From: Lysobacterales bacterium
Lineage (GTDB): Bacteria > Pseudomonadota > Gammaproteobacteria > Xanthomonadales > Xanthomonadaceae
Length of the DNA: 64,000 nt
Direction: 5' to 3'
Assembly (NCBI GenBank): GCA_016718605.1
Contig: JADKCY010000003.1
Location: 372,001-436,000 of the forward strand
In this document: positions 1 through 8,585 of the stretch, piece after piece
Layout of the letters: every line of letters starts with the position of its first letter
How positions within the stretch are numbered: position 1 is the first letter of the stretch
Position numbers and translations under genes: made by a program
Notes under the pieces: generated by a model
The model's database searches: none
The model's input: only the letters and a program-made list of their open reading frames with translations
What the model was told of the DNA's origin: nothing

Positions 1-1512
1 GAGACGGAACTCAACCTCGCCAGACTCGAACTCGATCGCGCCGCGTGCATGCCGCTGCTGCTCAAGCGCACGGTAGAGCGCGTGCAAGGTTTCGATGTGT
101 GGCAACAACTTGCCGATTTGTGCGCGTGCGCCTTCTTCCTTCAAGCCGATGGCCGACCAGACCTGGGTATAGGTCAGTCGTGCATGCGAGCGCATGACCG
201 CCTCGTAAAAGGTCGACCTGCTGACCTCTCCCGCGTGGCTGATGCGCATGTCGCAGACAAAACACATGCGATCCACATTGGGATTCAAGGAACAGATGCC
301 GTTGGAGAGTGTCTCCGGCAGCATCGGCACCACGTAGCCCGGGAAATACACCGATGTTGCGCGATTGTGCGCTTCGCCATCCAGCGCCGTTTCCGGTCGC
401 ACGTAATGCGACACATCAGCAATTGCCACCACCAAGCGGTATCCGTTGCGGGTGGTTTCGCAATACACCGCGTCGTCGAAATCTCGCGCGGTTTCGCCGT
501 CGATAGTAACCAATGGCAATTCGCGCAGATCGATCCGATTCGCCAATTCGGTGTCCGCGATCTGCAAAGGCACGTCTGCGGCTTGCTCCAGCACGGGTTG
601 TGGCCACACGTTCGGGATGTTGTGGCCATGAATCGCCATTTCCACCGCCAGGGACGGTGTCAGCGACTCGCCAAGCACTGTCAGAATCCGCCCCAACGGC
701 AATCGATTCGGACTTGGCGGTTGGGTAATTTCGCAAACCACGATCTGGCCGGCACGTGCTTCGCCGCGTGCCGTTGGCGGAATCAGCACGTCATGCTGCA
801 TCCGGCGATCATCCGGCGCCACACTTGCGATGCCATCGCTCTCTTGGAAGCGCCCGACCAAACGCAGGGTTTTGCGCTCCAGCACCTCGACGATGGCACC
901 CTCCGGGCGCCCACGCCGATCCAATCCGGTCACGCTGGCCAGCACGCGATCGCCATGCATCACTTGGCGCATTTGCGCGGGCGGCAGGAAAAGATCTTCG
1001 CCCCCCACATCCGGCTTCAAAAAGCCAAACCCATCGGCATTGGCCAGCACAGTCCCGGCTACCAAGTCCAGTTTGCTGGCCACGGCATAACCACCACGCC
1101 GGTTCATCAGCAATTGTCCGTCGCGCAACATCGCGGCAAGACGTTTGCTTAGTGCGTCGAAGCGATCTGGCGCCGATAACTGCAGCTCGCGCGCGAGCAC
1201 TTCTGCCGACATCGGCTCTCCGTGCGCTTCGAGGTGCGCGAGAATTGCCTCGCGACTTGCGATTGGGTGGGCGTAGCGCAGGGCCTCACGTTCGGCGAGT
1301 GGGTCACTCGGTCCGCGCGGCCCTGATCGACCCGCACGTGACGACTCCTGCAACTTCGGAACAGGCCCCAATCGCGCATTCGGAACGGCGGGCAGATCAG
1401 GTAGCCATGGGGCCGGTTTGCGTGGCGCACGCTGCGGCTTGGCGGCGGACGCGGTAGAGGAAGGCTTGCCGCGCTTCGGCGGTGGAGTCGATTTTTTTCG
1501 CATGCCCACCAT
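1..1512 (-). CDS. rnr: Ribonuclease R, 5' part (cut by window edge)
   Basis: 3'-5' exoribonuclease that degrades structured RNA and takes part in rRNA and tmRNA-linked decay. The first 504 codons are present; the rest lies left of the window. The N-terminus (about residues 1-70) is basic and Pro/Ala-rich. A winged-helix (HTH_12-like) segment follows around residues 75-140, then cold-shock-type OB folds, and then the start of the RNB catalytic domain. The RNB signature TIDGETARDFDDAV is readable near residue 336 and carries the metal-binding Asp cluster. The start at 1512 (ATG GTG GGC ATG) is not certain; an in-frame ATG at 1503, preceded by GGTGGG, is equally plausible. The identity rests on domain order and the RNB motif. 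The basic N-terminal extension is longer than in E. coli RNase R. Confidence 0.93.
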   Translation of the reverse strand, partial: MVGMRKKSTPPPKRGKPSSTASAAKPQRAPRKPAPWLPDLPAVPNARLGPVPKLQESSRAGRSGPRGPSDPLAEREALRYAHPIASREAILAHLEAHGEPMSAEVLARELQLSAPDRFDALSKRLAAMLRDGQLLMNRRGGYAVASKLDLVAGTVLANADGFGFLKPDVGGEDLFLPPAQMRQVMHGDRVLASVTGLDRRGRPEGAIVEVLERKTLRLVGRFQESDGIASVAPDDRRMQHDVLIPPTARGEARAGQIVVCEITQPPSPNRLPLGRILTVLGESLTPSLAVEMAIHGHNIPNVWPQPVLEQAADVPLQIADTELANRIDLRELPLVTIDGETARDFDDAVYCETTRNGYRLVVAIADVSHYVRPETALDGEAHNRATSVYFPGYVVPMLPETLSNGICSLNPNVDRMCFVCDMRISHAGEVSRSTFYEAVMRSHARLTYTQVWSAIGLKEEGARAQIGKLLPHIETLHALYRALEQQRHARGAIEFESGEVEFRL

Positions 1513-1602
1513 GTTACGCGCTATGCAGCAGCCACATCGAAATCGTCTCGCGCGCGGACCCAAACAACGCGTGGGTCGCGCGCGCCATCGGGGCGCAAAC
1601 CG

Positions 1603-1631
1603 TTGACAGTTCAGCCGCTCATCCGTAAAGT
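1603..1631 (+). promoter_or_regulatory. Sigma-70 promoter of tRNA-Leu
   Basis: TTGACA (1603-1608) is a perfect -35 box, separated by exactly 17 bp from TAAAGT (1626-1631, four of six matches to TATAAT). The following discriminator, GCGCGGCTCG, is GC-rich, as is typical for stable-RNA promoters under stringent control. The tRNA starts 41 bp beyond the -10 box. The tRNA-Val gene at 40.9 kb has the same -10 and discriminator start. Confidence 0.72.
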
Positions 1632-1671
1632 GCGCGGCTCGTTCTGGGCCGCGCCCGAACGACTAACACCT

Positions 1672-1756
<85 letters not shown>

Positions 1757-1759
1757 GAC

Positions 1760-1800
1760 AAAAACAACAAACCCCACCCTGTGTGGGGTTTGTTGTTTTT
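1760..1800. terminator. Bidirectional intrinsic terminator
   Basis: Perfect 18-bp inverted repeat: 1760-1777 pairs with 1783-1800 around a 5-nt loop. It starts with AAAAACAACAAA and ends with TTTGTTGTTTTT, so each strand has a U-rich 3' side. It lies 4 nt after the tRNA-Leu CCA and 27 bp past the end of the converging secreted-protein gene, and can serve both. Confidence 0.9.
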
Positions 1801-1826
1801 GGGTCGATCACGCAACCATTCGCTGC

Positions 1827-2903
1827 CTACTCGAATCCGCTGCCAAACACCTGCACGGTCAGGCCTCCGAACAGATTGACGTTGTGCGCATTATTGCCGA
1901 GGTTGCTGTCGACACTGGTGGTCGCGGCGAAGCCTTGGATGGTACGGAAGCCGATGAAGCGATCCAGTGACACGCCGCAAAGCATGGCCGACCCCACGGC
2001 GAGGCTCGCCTGAGGACTACTGGGTTGGCAACTGATGGTCGGGTGCAACTCGGCAGGCAGGTTGTTGAAACCGCAACTGACGTTCTGGGCGACGTTCGGC
2101 CCGGCGTTGTAGCAGCGTACCTGCGTACCGACACGTCCCGGCGGTGGCGGTGCAGGCGTTGTTGGCGGGCCGGCCTGAAGGTCGGCAACGGGTGTCGCAC
2201 TTGCCGGGCTGACCTGAAGTGCCAAGTAGGGGTAAGTCCATGGATCAAGACCATCTCCCTGAATGGATTGGATCGGCGCGTAAGCGCGATACGCCGCACT
2301 GAAGCCGTCCATGGTGATCGCGCTGACCAGTGGAATCAGAAACTCATACCCGGCCTGACTACCCAATGGCCAAGTGGTTTGCCCGGGTCGCTGCGGATCA
2401 CGCCGATCCAGAAAGTACGCGTTGCCGTTTCCGTTCGGTAGCGTCACGATGCTGTAGGGATTGCCGCTGGCAGCTGGCTGTGGACAGCCAAAGATGCGCA
2501 GGCTGGCGCCAAACGACACATCGGTGATGGCTGTGTTGGTGAACTCGTATTGGGTGCTGCTGCCGTCCATCGCGCGATAGAAGCAGCGCACCGGCGTCGC
2601 CGCATTTGCCACGATGCTTGTGCCTGCCGGTGGAATGAAGTGGAAAGCCATCAAGCGACCCGCTGCGGGTGAGGCGATGCCATTCATCACCACGCTGACG
2701 TAGAAGACCTGGTTGACCTCGGGCTGCGGCGGACTGGCGATGTAGGCCTGCGAAACGTAATAGCCGGTACCGTTGGGCATGTAGCCAAGTGTGAAGTCAT
2801 AGGCTGGCGTATACATCAGAGGACCAGACCGCCACAGAACCTGCTGGGCCAATACCCCGTCCGGCAACAGAATGAAGCAAAACAACAACAGAACCTGTCG
2901 CAT
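1827..2903 (-). CDS. Secreted protein of unknown function with C-terminal GFE end
   Basis: 358 residues from the ATG at 2903, which has a GGAGAG ribosome site upstream; a longer reading (ATG at 2957) would put 18 residues before an otherwise normal signal peptide. The N-terminus MRQVLLLFCFILLPDGVLAQ is a clear Sec signal peptide with cleavage after LAQ or near it. The mature part is rich in Pro, Gly and aromatic residues and looks all-beta. The last ~90 residues, after a proline-rich linker (about PPTTPAPPPPG), resemble a short DUF11-like beta module with paired cysteines. The protein ends VFGSGFE, a hydrophobic-GFE end seen again, with small extensions, in two other secreted proteins here. 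The function is unknown. It is transcribed alone, converging on tRNA-Leu. Confidence 0.8.
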   Translation of the reverse strand: MRQVLLLFCFILLPDGVLAQQVLWRSGPLMYTPAYDFTLGYMPNGTGYYVSQAYIASPPQPEVNQVFYVSVVMNGIASPAAGRLMAFHFIPPAGTSIVANAATPVRCFYRAMDGSSTQYEFTNTAITDVSFGASLRIFGCPQPAASGNPYSIVTLPNGNGNAYFLDRRDPQRPGQTTWPLGSQAGYEFLIPLVSAITMDGFSAAYRAYAPIQSIQGDGLDPWTYPYLALQVSPASATPVADLQAGPPTTPAPPPPGRVGTQVRCYNAGPNVAQNVSCGFNNLPAELHPTISCQPSSPQASLAVGSAMLCGVSLDRFIGFRTIQGFAATTSVDSNLGNNAHNVNLFGGLTVQVFGSGFE

Positions 2904-2968
2904 GGGAGCGCTCTCCAAAAGGTGAACTTCGGAGCTCCTAACGAGAAGGATTGGCACAACGTGTCAAA

Positions 2969-2997
2969 AACGAAGGCCCGCATCGCGGGCCTTCGTT
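2969..2997 (-). terminator. Intrinsic terminator of the FKBP gene
   Basis: 13-bp perfect stem (2969-2981 with 2985-2997), ATC loop, GC-rich top. On the minus strand the stem is followed by TTTTTGACAC, giving a U-tract. It lies 26 bp after the stop of the FKBP-type isomerase gene. Confidence 0.85.
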
Positions 2998-3023
2998 GTG
3001 AAGCGAATCGACGAATCAATCAC

Positions 3024-3503
3024 TCAGTGCTGAACGCCACCTTCGCCATGCACGTGCCCATGTTCCAACTCCTCCGCAGTGGCTTCGCGCACCTCGACAA
3101 CTTCGATCTCGAACATCAGAGTTTTGCCCGCCATCGGATGATTCATGTCAAGGTCGATGACCGACATGCCCACTTTGTGCACCACGGCGGGTCGCTGGCC
3201 TTCGCGGGTCGGCACCAACACGACGTGCCCGACACCCGGCACCTGGCCCTTGAAGTGTTTCTTCGGCACGCGCTGAATGAAGCCTTCGCGGTATTCGCCG
3301 TAGGCCTTTTCTGGCGGAATGGTGATATCAAAGGTGTCGCCCTGAACTCGACCGGCCAAGGCTTCATGCAAACCAGGGATCATGCCGCTCTTGGCGTAAA
3401 GGAAACTCAGTGGCTGACCTTCACGCGAGCTTTCGATGCGACCGCTCGCCTCATCGGAGACGGTGTAATGCAGGCGGACCACACTCTTTTCATCGATATT
3501 CAT
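3024..3503 (-). CDS. FKBP-type peptidyl-prolyl isomerase, SlyD/FkpB-like
   Basis: 159 residues from the ATG at 3503 (MNIDEK), with GGAAA 9 nt upstream. Cytoplasmic prolyl isomerase and chaperone of the SlyD group. The FKBP strands with SFLYAKSGMIPGLHEAL and the IPPEKAYGE motif are followed by an insert-in-flap chaperone region (about residues 65-120) and the closing strand FEIEVVEVR. The tail, EELEHGHVHGEGGVQH, has four His but is much shorter than the metal-binding tail of E. coli SlyD, so nickel handling is doubtful. It is a monocistronic gene with its own terminator. SlyD-like family assignment is firm; the exact orthology is not. Confidence 0.9.
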   Translation of the reverse strand: MNIDEKSVVRLHYTVSDEASGRIESSREGQPLSFLYAKSGMIPGLHEALAGRVQGDTFDITIPPEKAYGEYREGFIQRVPKKHFKGQVPGVGHVVLVPTREGQRPAVVHKVGMSVIDLDMNHPMAGKTLMFEIEVVEVREATAEELEHGHVHGEGGVQH

Positions 3504-3617
3504 GGGAATTTCCAGTCGTGCGACGGCCAAAGAGGCCAAATTGAACGGCGCAGGATACCGGCGTGCGGCAATAACGTCACCTTTGATGCCGTCCTTCAGC
3601 GAGGTGAAACAAATTTC

Positions 3618-4145
3618 ATGTGGCGCGAGCTGACCTTCCCGTGTCCATCGCTCTGGCTGCTCATTGCCGCCGTCCTCCTGAGTGCATGCGCTGGCGGAAG
3701 TAGACGCATGGAAGCCCTGCCCGCGTCTGAGACCGTTTCAATGAACCACGCGCCAAGGTTTACCTCGCTGTCCGCGAACGAGGCGATGTTCCTCGCCCTA
3801 TCGCTGGTGGGCACGCCCTATCGTTATGGCGGTAACACACCTGAAGCCGGCTTCGATTGCAGTGGACTGATCGGCTACGTGTTCCAGCATAGTCTGGCGC
3901 TGGCACTGCCTCGCACCACACGTGCATTGTTTCAAGCAGCCGGAGATCCCGTGCCATGGCGTGATTTGCGGACCGGCGATCTGGTTTTTTTTGGCCATCG
4001 CAGCACCGTATCGCATGCTGGCATTTACGTCGGCGAGTCGCGCTTCGTGCATGCACCCAGCAGTGGCGGTACGGTGCGCCTCGATCATCTTGACTCAGCC
4101 TATTGGAAGCCGCGTTTTCTTGGCGCCCGCCGCGTGCTGCGCTGA
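3618..4145 (+). CDS. NlpC/P60 family lipoprotein (cell-wall peptidase)
   Basis: 175 residues. The ATG at 3618 has GAGGTGA upstream, and the N-terminus is a lipoprotein signal ending in LLSAC, so the mature protein is probably a lipid-anchored envelope enzyme. The NlpC/P60 domain starts near residue 60. The catalytic Cys is in FDCSGLIGYVF, the His in SHAGIYVG, and the third polar residue in RFVHAPSSGG. The family cleaves gamma-D-Glu-diaminopimelate bonds in peptidoglycan stem peptides, like E. coli MepS. The open frame extends far upstream (to 2922), but that part runs antisense through the FKBP gene and is not coding. The gene faces away from the FKBP gene. Confidence 0.93.
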   Translation: MWRELTFPCPSLWLLIAAVLLSACAGGSRRMEALPASETVSMNHAPRFTSLSANEAMFLALSLVGTPYRYGGNTPEAGFDCSGLIGYVFQHSLALALPRTTRALFQAAGDPVPWRDLRTGDLVFFGHRSTVSHAGIYVGESRFVHAPSSGGTVRLDHLDSAYWKPRFLGARRVLR

Positions 4146-4395
4146 GTGTCTCGGGGAGCGAAAACTGAACCGTCACCGGGCGACACCGCGTCTGGGATCG
4201 ATTGGTGCGTGACCAGCTGCGCATAGTCGCGTACTCTTGGCCCCGCTCTGGCTCGGCCTTGCGCTCTCCCAGGACGCCTTCGCGCTGTCCCGCCGCCGCA
4301 CTTCTCGCCAGACGCGGCCATTCCGGCCCGCTTCACCTCACACCATGTCATCGCGCGGAATTTGGGAGCGCGGCGACCCACGCATCGGAAATTCC

Positions 4396-5709
4396 ATGTC
4401 TTTTGAATCCCTCGGGCTGTCCAGTCCGTTGCTGCGCGCGCTGTCCGACCTCAGCTACACCCAACCCACCCCGATCCAGACGCAAGCCATTCCGCACGCG
4501 CTGCTTGGCACCGACATCCTCGCTGGCGCCCAGACCGGCACCGGCAAGACGGCTGCTTTTGCATTGCCCATGCTGCAACGTTTGGCCGCCAATGCTGGTG
4601 ACCGTTCAGGCATTCGCCGCGTACGCGGACTGGTGCTGACGCCTACTCGCGAACTCGCTGCGCAAGTGCAGGAGAGCATCCGCGAATACGGACGTCACCT
4701 CGGACTGCGCTCCACCACGGTATTTGGCGGTGTCGGCATGCAACCGCAAGTTGAGGCGCTGCGGCGTGGCGTCGATATCCTAGTCGCCACACCGGGACGT
4801 CTGCTTGACCATCTCGGCCAGCGCACACTCGACTTGTCAAATGTCGAGATACTGGTTCTAGATGAAGCTGACCGCATGCTGGACATGGGTTTTCTTCCCG
4901 CCATCCGTCGCGTACTTTCTGCAGTTCCGCGCGCGCGCCAGACCTTGCTGTTTTCGGCGACCTTTGCGGATGAAATAAAAGCCCTTGCACAGCAGTTCCT
5001 GCGCAACCCGGTCGAAGTTCAAGCGGAAGCCAAGAACAGCGCCGCGCACACGGTTGAGCATCGCGTGCATCCGGTCGATGCATCACGCAAGCGTGATTTG
5101 CTGCTGCACGTACTGGCCCAGGACAGTCGCCGCCAGACACTGGTCTTCAGTCGCACCAAACATGGTGCTGACAAGTTGGTGCAGATCCTCGAAAGCGCAG
5201 GCCATAAAGCGGCCGCGATTCATGGCAACAAGAGTCAAGGTGCACGTACCCGCGCACTGGCGGACTTCAAGAGTGGTCGTGTCGTCACTCTGGTGGCCAC
5301 CGACATCGCGGCTCGCGGTATCGATATCGAGCAACTCCCTGCCGTCATCAACTTTGACCTGCCGATGGTGGCGGAGGACTACGTCCACCGCATCGGTCGT
5401 ACGGGCCGCAACGGATCGACCGGCTTTGCGATATCGCTGGTCAGTCAGGAAGAGTCCGGTCAGTTGCGTGATATCCAGAAGCTGCTGCAACGCGAGATTC
5501 CGCGCCATGAGATCGAAGGCTTCGTGCCGACACTGCCGCTGAAAATGACCGGCCCAGCGCCCAAGGGTCCGGCGCGCGGCAATCAGCGCCCTCCGCAGCC
5601 ACGCCCACCGCGCGGCGCACCGCCACGTAACACCACACATGGCCACGCCAGTCGTGGGCGCGCGCCCGCCGGCAAGCCGGCAGCGAGACCACGGTTTGGT
5701 CAAGGTTGA
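4396..5709 (+). CDS. rhlE: DEAD-box RNA helicase, RhlE-like
   Basis: 437 residues from the ATG at 4396 (MSFESLGLS), with GGAAA upstream; the longer frame from 4237 adds an Arg/Pro-rich stretch not typical of the family. Cytoplasmic ATP-dependent RNA helicase for ribosome assembly and RNA turnover. All core motifs are present: Q motif (F-x-LGLS ... PTPIQ), Walker A AQTGTGKT, PTRELAAQV, TPGRLLD, DEAD, SAT, and HRIGRTGR in the second RecA domain. The C-terminal 70 residues are a basic Pro/Arg/Gly-rich tail, as in RhlE proteins. Orthology to E. coli RhlE is by overall similarity; the paralogues RhlB and SrmB are less like it. Confidence 0.94.
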   Translation: MSFESLGLSSPLLRALSDLSYTQPTPIQTQAIPHALLGTDILAGAQTGTGKTAAFALPMLQRLAANAGDRSGIRRVRGLVLTPTRELAAQVQESIREYGRHLGLRSTTVFGGVGMQPQVEALRRGVDILVATPGRLLDHLGQRTLDLSNVEILVLDEADRMLDMGFLPAIRRVLSAVPRARQTLLFSATFADEIKALAQQFLRNPVEVQAEAKNSAAHTVEHRVHPVDASRKRDLLLHVLAQDSRRQTLVFSRTKHGADKLVQILESAGHKAAAIHGNKSQGARTRALADFKSGRVVTLVATDIAARGIDIEQLPAVINFDLPMVAEDYVHRIGRTGRNGSTGFAISLVSQEESGQLRDIQKLLQREIPRHEIEGFVPTLPLKMTGPAPKGPARGNQRPPQPRPPRGAPPRNTTHGHASRGRAPAGKPAARPRFGQG

Positions 5710-5740
5710 CCCGCCAAGGATCACCTGCCAGATGAATCTG

Positions 5741-5765
5741 CACGGCCCGGCTCGACCGGGCCGTG
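5741..5765 (+). terminator. Strong hairpin after rhlE without U-tract
   Basis: 10-bp perfect GC stem CACGGCCCGG/CCGGGCCGTG with a CTCGA loop, 31 bp after the rhlE stop. No run of T follows, so intrinsic termination is uncertain. It may instead protect the rhlE mRNA 3' end. Confidence 0.4.
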
Positions 5766-5830
5766 TCGTGTCCGGGCGAGGCACGATGACCTCTATACTC
5801 ACAATGTCGCTGACCATGCCGGAAAACGCC

Positions 5831-6058
5831 ATGTTTCGCCTGTTGCCCCGCTTTATCGACAAACGACTGCAATCGCTGCGCTTTCCGCACCTGTTCCTGT
5901 TGACCGCCGCGCTGTGGCTGATCAGCGTAGTGGTACCCGACCCACTGCCCTTCGTCGATGAGTTGCTGCTGACGATTGGCACGCTGACTCTGGCGGCGTG
6001 GCGGCGACGACGCCAAACCGACCAAGACGCAGCGTTGCCCACGCGCCATGTGGATTGA
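5831..6058 (+). CDS. Small membrane protein, DUF6116-like
   Basis: 75 residues from the ATG at 5831 (GGAAAA 4 nt upstream; an ATG at 5816 is the alternative). The central part has one or two hydrophobic segments (LFLLTAALWLISVVVP and LLLTIGTLTLAAW) and a basic tail RRRR. The pattern LRFPHLF ... PFVDE is what I recall of a small conserved inner-membrane family in Xanthomonadales (DUF6116). The function is unknown. The 3' end overlaps tatD by 11 bp, which suggests translational coupling. Confidence 0.75.
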   Translation: MFRLLPRFIDKRLQSLRFPHLFLLTAALWLISVVVPDPLPFVDELLLTIGTLTLAAWRRRRQTDQDAALPTRHVD

Positions 6059-6818
6059 CAGCCACTGTCATCTCGATGCTTCCGAGTTCGACCCGGACCG
6101 TGACCTCGTCATTGCAGACGCACGTGCAGCGGGTGTGGCTGCGCAAATCCTGCCTGCCATCCGGGCCGCCGACTGGCCGCAATTGAAGGCACTTTGCGAC
6201 CGCCATGCGGCTCTGTTCCCGGCCTACGGCCTGCATCCGATGTTTTTGAACGACCATCGCCCCAATCATCTGCTGGCGCTTCGCCAGTGGATCGAGCGCG
6301 AACGGCCGATTGCGGTTGGCGAATGCGGTTTGGACTACTTCCTTCCTGAACTCGACCCCGTTGCCCAAGGAAACTACTTGCGCGGCCAACTTGATCTGGC
6401 CGTCGAGTTCGACTTGCCCGTGATCGTGCATGCACGTCGCGCGGTCGATGCCATCCTGCTTCATCTTCGTCGTTACGCCGGGCGCTTGCGCGGCGTGGTG
6501 CACAGCTATGCTGGCAGTGAAGAACAGGCAAGTCAGCTGTTCAAACTGGGTTTCTATCTCGGCATCGGCGGTCCAGTCACCTATGAGCGAGCGCAAAGAT
6601 TGCGGCGGGTCGTCACCAACATGCCAATCGATTTCCTCATCCTTGAGACCGACGCCCCGGATCAACCGCCCGCGTGGGCACGTGGCACACGCAACACACC
6701 CGCCAATTTGGTACACATTGCCGAGCACATCGCCAGATTACGCAACATCGACACGCTCAGTTTGGCAAGGGCGACTCGCCGCAACACCTGCAACTTGTTC
6801 CGTCTGCCAGTTGCCTGA
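6048..6818 (+). CDS. TatD family metal-dependent hydrolase / DNase
   Basis: 256 residues. TIM-barrel amidohydrolase-type nuclease. The metal ligands can be read in order: HxH in IDSHCHLD, Glu in VGECGLDYF, His in IVHARRA, His in VVHSYAG, and Asp in LETDAPD. TatD-family enzymes degrade DNA 3'-5', and some members act as D-aminoacyl-tRNA deacylases (YcfH/TatD types). Length is normal. The start overlaps the end of the upstream DUF6116-like gene, so they form a two-gene unit. Which of the TatD paralogue groups it belongs to cannot be settled here. Confidence 0.9.
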   Translation: MWIDSHCHLDASEFDPDRDLVIADARAAGVAAQILPAIRAADWPQLKALCDRHAALFPAYGLHPMFLNDHRPNHLLALRQWIERERPIAVGECGLDYFLPELDPVAQGNYLRGQLDLAVEFDLPVIVHARRAVDAILLHLRRYAGRLRGVVHSYAGSEEQASQLFKLGFYLGIGGPVTYERAQRLRRVVTNMPIDFLILETDAPDQPPAWARGTRNTPANLVHIAEHIARLRNIDTLSLARATRRNTCNLFRLPVA

Positions 6819-6828
6819 ACAGGCATCT

Positions 6829-6865
6829 CAAAAAACAACAGGCGCATGTTGCCATGCGCCTGTTG
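6829..6865 (-). terminator. Intrinsic terminator, minus strand
   Basis: 13-bp perfect stem (6836-6848 with 6853-6865, loop TTGC). On the minus strand it is followed by TTTTTTGAG, so it ends transcripts of the acidic repeat protein gene, whose stop is about 130 bp away. It may also mark the 3' end of tatD mRNA, but no T-run follows on that strand. Confidence 0.8.
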
Positions 6866-6998
6866 CGTGCTTCCTGTGCGCCCCCGAGTCCCGATCATCC
6901 TTGTGTCGAGACCTTCATCCGTTTTGATGCGTCAACGCCACGGGTACGTTCCGCACGCATCAAAACACCACTCATGCAGCTCGCCCGCTGATCGACCG

Positions 6999-8585
6999 TC
7001 AATCGTCGCAGTCTTCGTCGCCCTCTTCGCATTCCTCTTCGTCTTCGTCTTCGTCTTCGCAATCGCCATCACCTTCTTGGCAATCGCCGTCTTCGTCGCC
7101 ATCACCATCGCCACCGCAGTCATCACCTTCTTCGCAATCGCCGTCGCCATCACCGTCGCCACCGCAGTCATCGCCTTCTTCGCAATCGCCGTTGCCGTCG
7201 CCGTCGCCACCGCAGTCATCGCCTTCTTCGCAATCACCGTCGCCATCACCGTCGCCACCGCAGTCATCACCTTCTTCGCAATCACCGTCGCCGTCGCCGT
7301 CGCCACCGCAGTCATCACCTTCTTCGCAATCACCGTCGCCGTCGCCGTCGCCGTCGCCGCCGTCGTCGTCACCGAAGTCGTTGTTTGGTTCGGTAGGGAA
7401 GAGCCCTTCAATCACGAAACCAGCGCCACCCGTCAGACGAACCACCTGGCCGCGGGGATCGAAGTCCAACGGCAAATGCGTGGCATCCTCCGGATTCCGG
7501 AATTCCAGTTCTCCCTCTGCCCCGCCTGGCACAGCAACCACGCTCAAGGTGCCGCGATCCTGCCCACCGACGTTTAACGTGTAGTCGCCAACAGGCACAT
7601 CCTCCAGCTCGACCTTGAACTCAACTCGGTTTGGACGGCGCTCCAGCTCTGCCTCCATTTCGGGACCGTCATTGAACTGCTCAACCACGAGTTGATACGC
7701 ATCGTTGCCAAAATCCGGCGCCCCGCCAGAAGTTCCGCCATTGCCTGAGCCCGAGGACCCATCACCCATTGTCGTGCTCAGCACCACCACAGTACCTTGC
7801 AGGACATCCACCGATTGTCCGCGCGGATCGAAGTCCAACAAAGGATGACCAGGCTCTGCGGGACTGCGGAATTCAACTTCGCCGCGGGCGACGGTGCCGA
7901 CCAAGGCAACATTCAGATCTGCCACCACTGCGTCACCAACGGATAGTTGGTACTGACCGGCCGGAAGGCGCTCCACTTCGACATGAAAGTCGGTGCGGTC
8001 GCTGCGTTGTTCGAAGCGCGTCTTGCCGGATGCAAGGGCATGAACACCGGTATTGTTGAAATACTGCACAACGCGCTGATCGCTGGAGTTTGCCTTGCGA
8101 TCATCCGAGATGCCGCCACTGCAAGCACTACCGAAGAGTTTGGTTGCACGAGTCAGCGGAATCACGCCAGTGGGCGCGCCCGCAGCATCCGGTACATAGC
8201 GCACGGAACCACTATTGCAATCGGCAAAGGTGAACTCCAGCGCTCCCCAAGGGGTTGTCTGAACAGCACCGGGCGCGAAATCGTTGGTGAAGGCGCCACC
8301 GCTGGTCACGTAGGCATCCACCAGGGCTTTGTCGCCTTCTACCGGGCCGGAACCGACCACCCACATCGGCTTGCCCTGAAGATCATGCGTGAACCAGTAG
8401 GCGACGAGCGTCTTGCCGACGGGCGCATCAATCACTTCAATGCCAAAGCCATGCCCGCTGTGGCTGGGATCAAACCAGTTGGCGGTGAACTCACGGGTGA
8501 TGGTGACGGCGCTTGCGCTGCCGGCGCTCATGCCGGCAGCCATGGCAAGTGCCATCAAAGAATGTCGAAGAGAGGGAAATTTCAT
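6999..8585 (-). CDS. Secreted protein with Trp/Gly-rich beta domain and acidic CEEGDDC repeat tail
   Basis: 528 residues from the ATG at 8585, with an ideal AGGAGGT upstream. A Sec signal peptide ends at SAGSASA. Next comes a beta domain (about 25-145) with NWFDPSHSGHGF and a PWG...FTFADC strand, a type common in secreted proteins of this order. Two copies of a ~95-residue module follow, each containing an EVE-x-(L/V)P-x-G-x-Y core and ending in LDFDPRGQ. The last ~130 residues are almost only Asp, Gly, Glu and Cys: five perfect 16-residue units with CEEGDDC, then two decayed ones. The Asp pattern D-x-D-x-D-G resembles calcium-binding thrombospondin type 3 or dockerin loops, so metal binding outside the cell is a reasonable guess. 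It has its own terminator. The function is unknown. Confidence 0.85.
   Translation of the reverse strand: MKFPSLRHSLMALAMAAGMSAGSASAVTITREFTANWFDPSHSGHGFGIEVIDAPVGKTLVAYWFTHDLQGKPMWVVGSGPVEGDKALVDAYVTSGGAFTNDFAPGAVQTTPWGALEFTFADCNSGSVRYVPDAAGAPTGVIPLTRATKLFGSACSGGISDDRKANSSDQRVVQYFNNTGVHALASGKTRFEQRSDRTDFHVEVERLPAGQYQLSVGDAVVADLNVALVGTVARGEVEFRSPAEPGHPLLDFDPRGQSVDVLQGTVVVLSTTMGDGSSGSGNGGTSGGAPDFGNDAYQLVVEQFNDGPEMEAELERRPNRVEFKVELEDVPVGDYTLNVGGQDRGTLSVVAVPGGAEGELEFRNPEDATHLPLDFDPRGQVVRLTGGAGFVIEGLFPTEPNNDFGDDDGGDGDGDGDGDCEEGDDCGGDGDGDGDCEEGDDCGGDGDGDGDCEEGDDCGGDGDGNGDCEEGDDCGGDGDGDGDCEEGDDCGGDGDGDEDGDCQEGDGDCEDEDEDEEECEEGDEDCDD
7005..7350 (-). repeat. 48-bp tandem repeat coding for CEEGDDC units
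   Basis: Five head-to-tail units of exactly 48 bp (7111-7350), found by the equal spacing of the Cys codon complement at 7134, 7182, 7230, 7278 and 7326. Units differ by single synonymous or near-synonymous changes. 7005-7110 holds decayed copies. No unique sequence separates the units. The period is a multiple of three, so copy-number change would keep the frame. Confidence 0.93.

Noticed and set aside
2922..3617. N-terminal extension of the NlpC/P60 gene (407-residue frame)
   Set aside because: The added part runs antisense through the FKBP gene; a lipoprotein signal and ribosome site mark the true start at 3618.
5083..6049. Minus-strand ORFs of 319 and 202 residues
   Set aside because: They run antisense through rhlE and the DUF6116-like gene, with low-quality translations.
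6846..7584. Hydrophobic (AVATAVITFFAI) and Ser/Pro-rich + strand ORFs
   Set aside because: Antisense translations of the acidic 48-bp repeats; no ribosome site, and the minus-strand gene is well supported.
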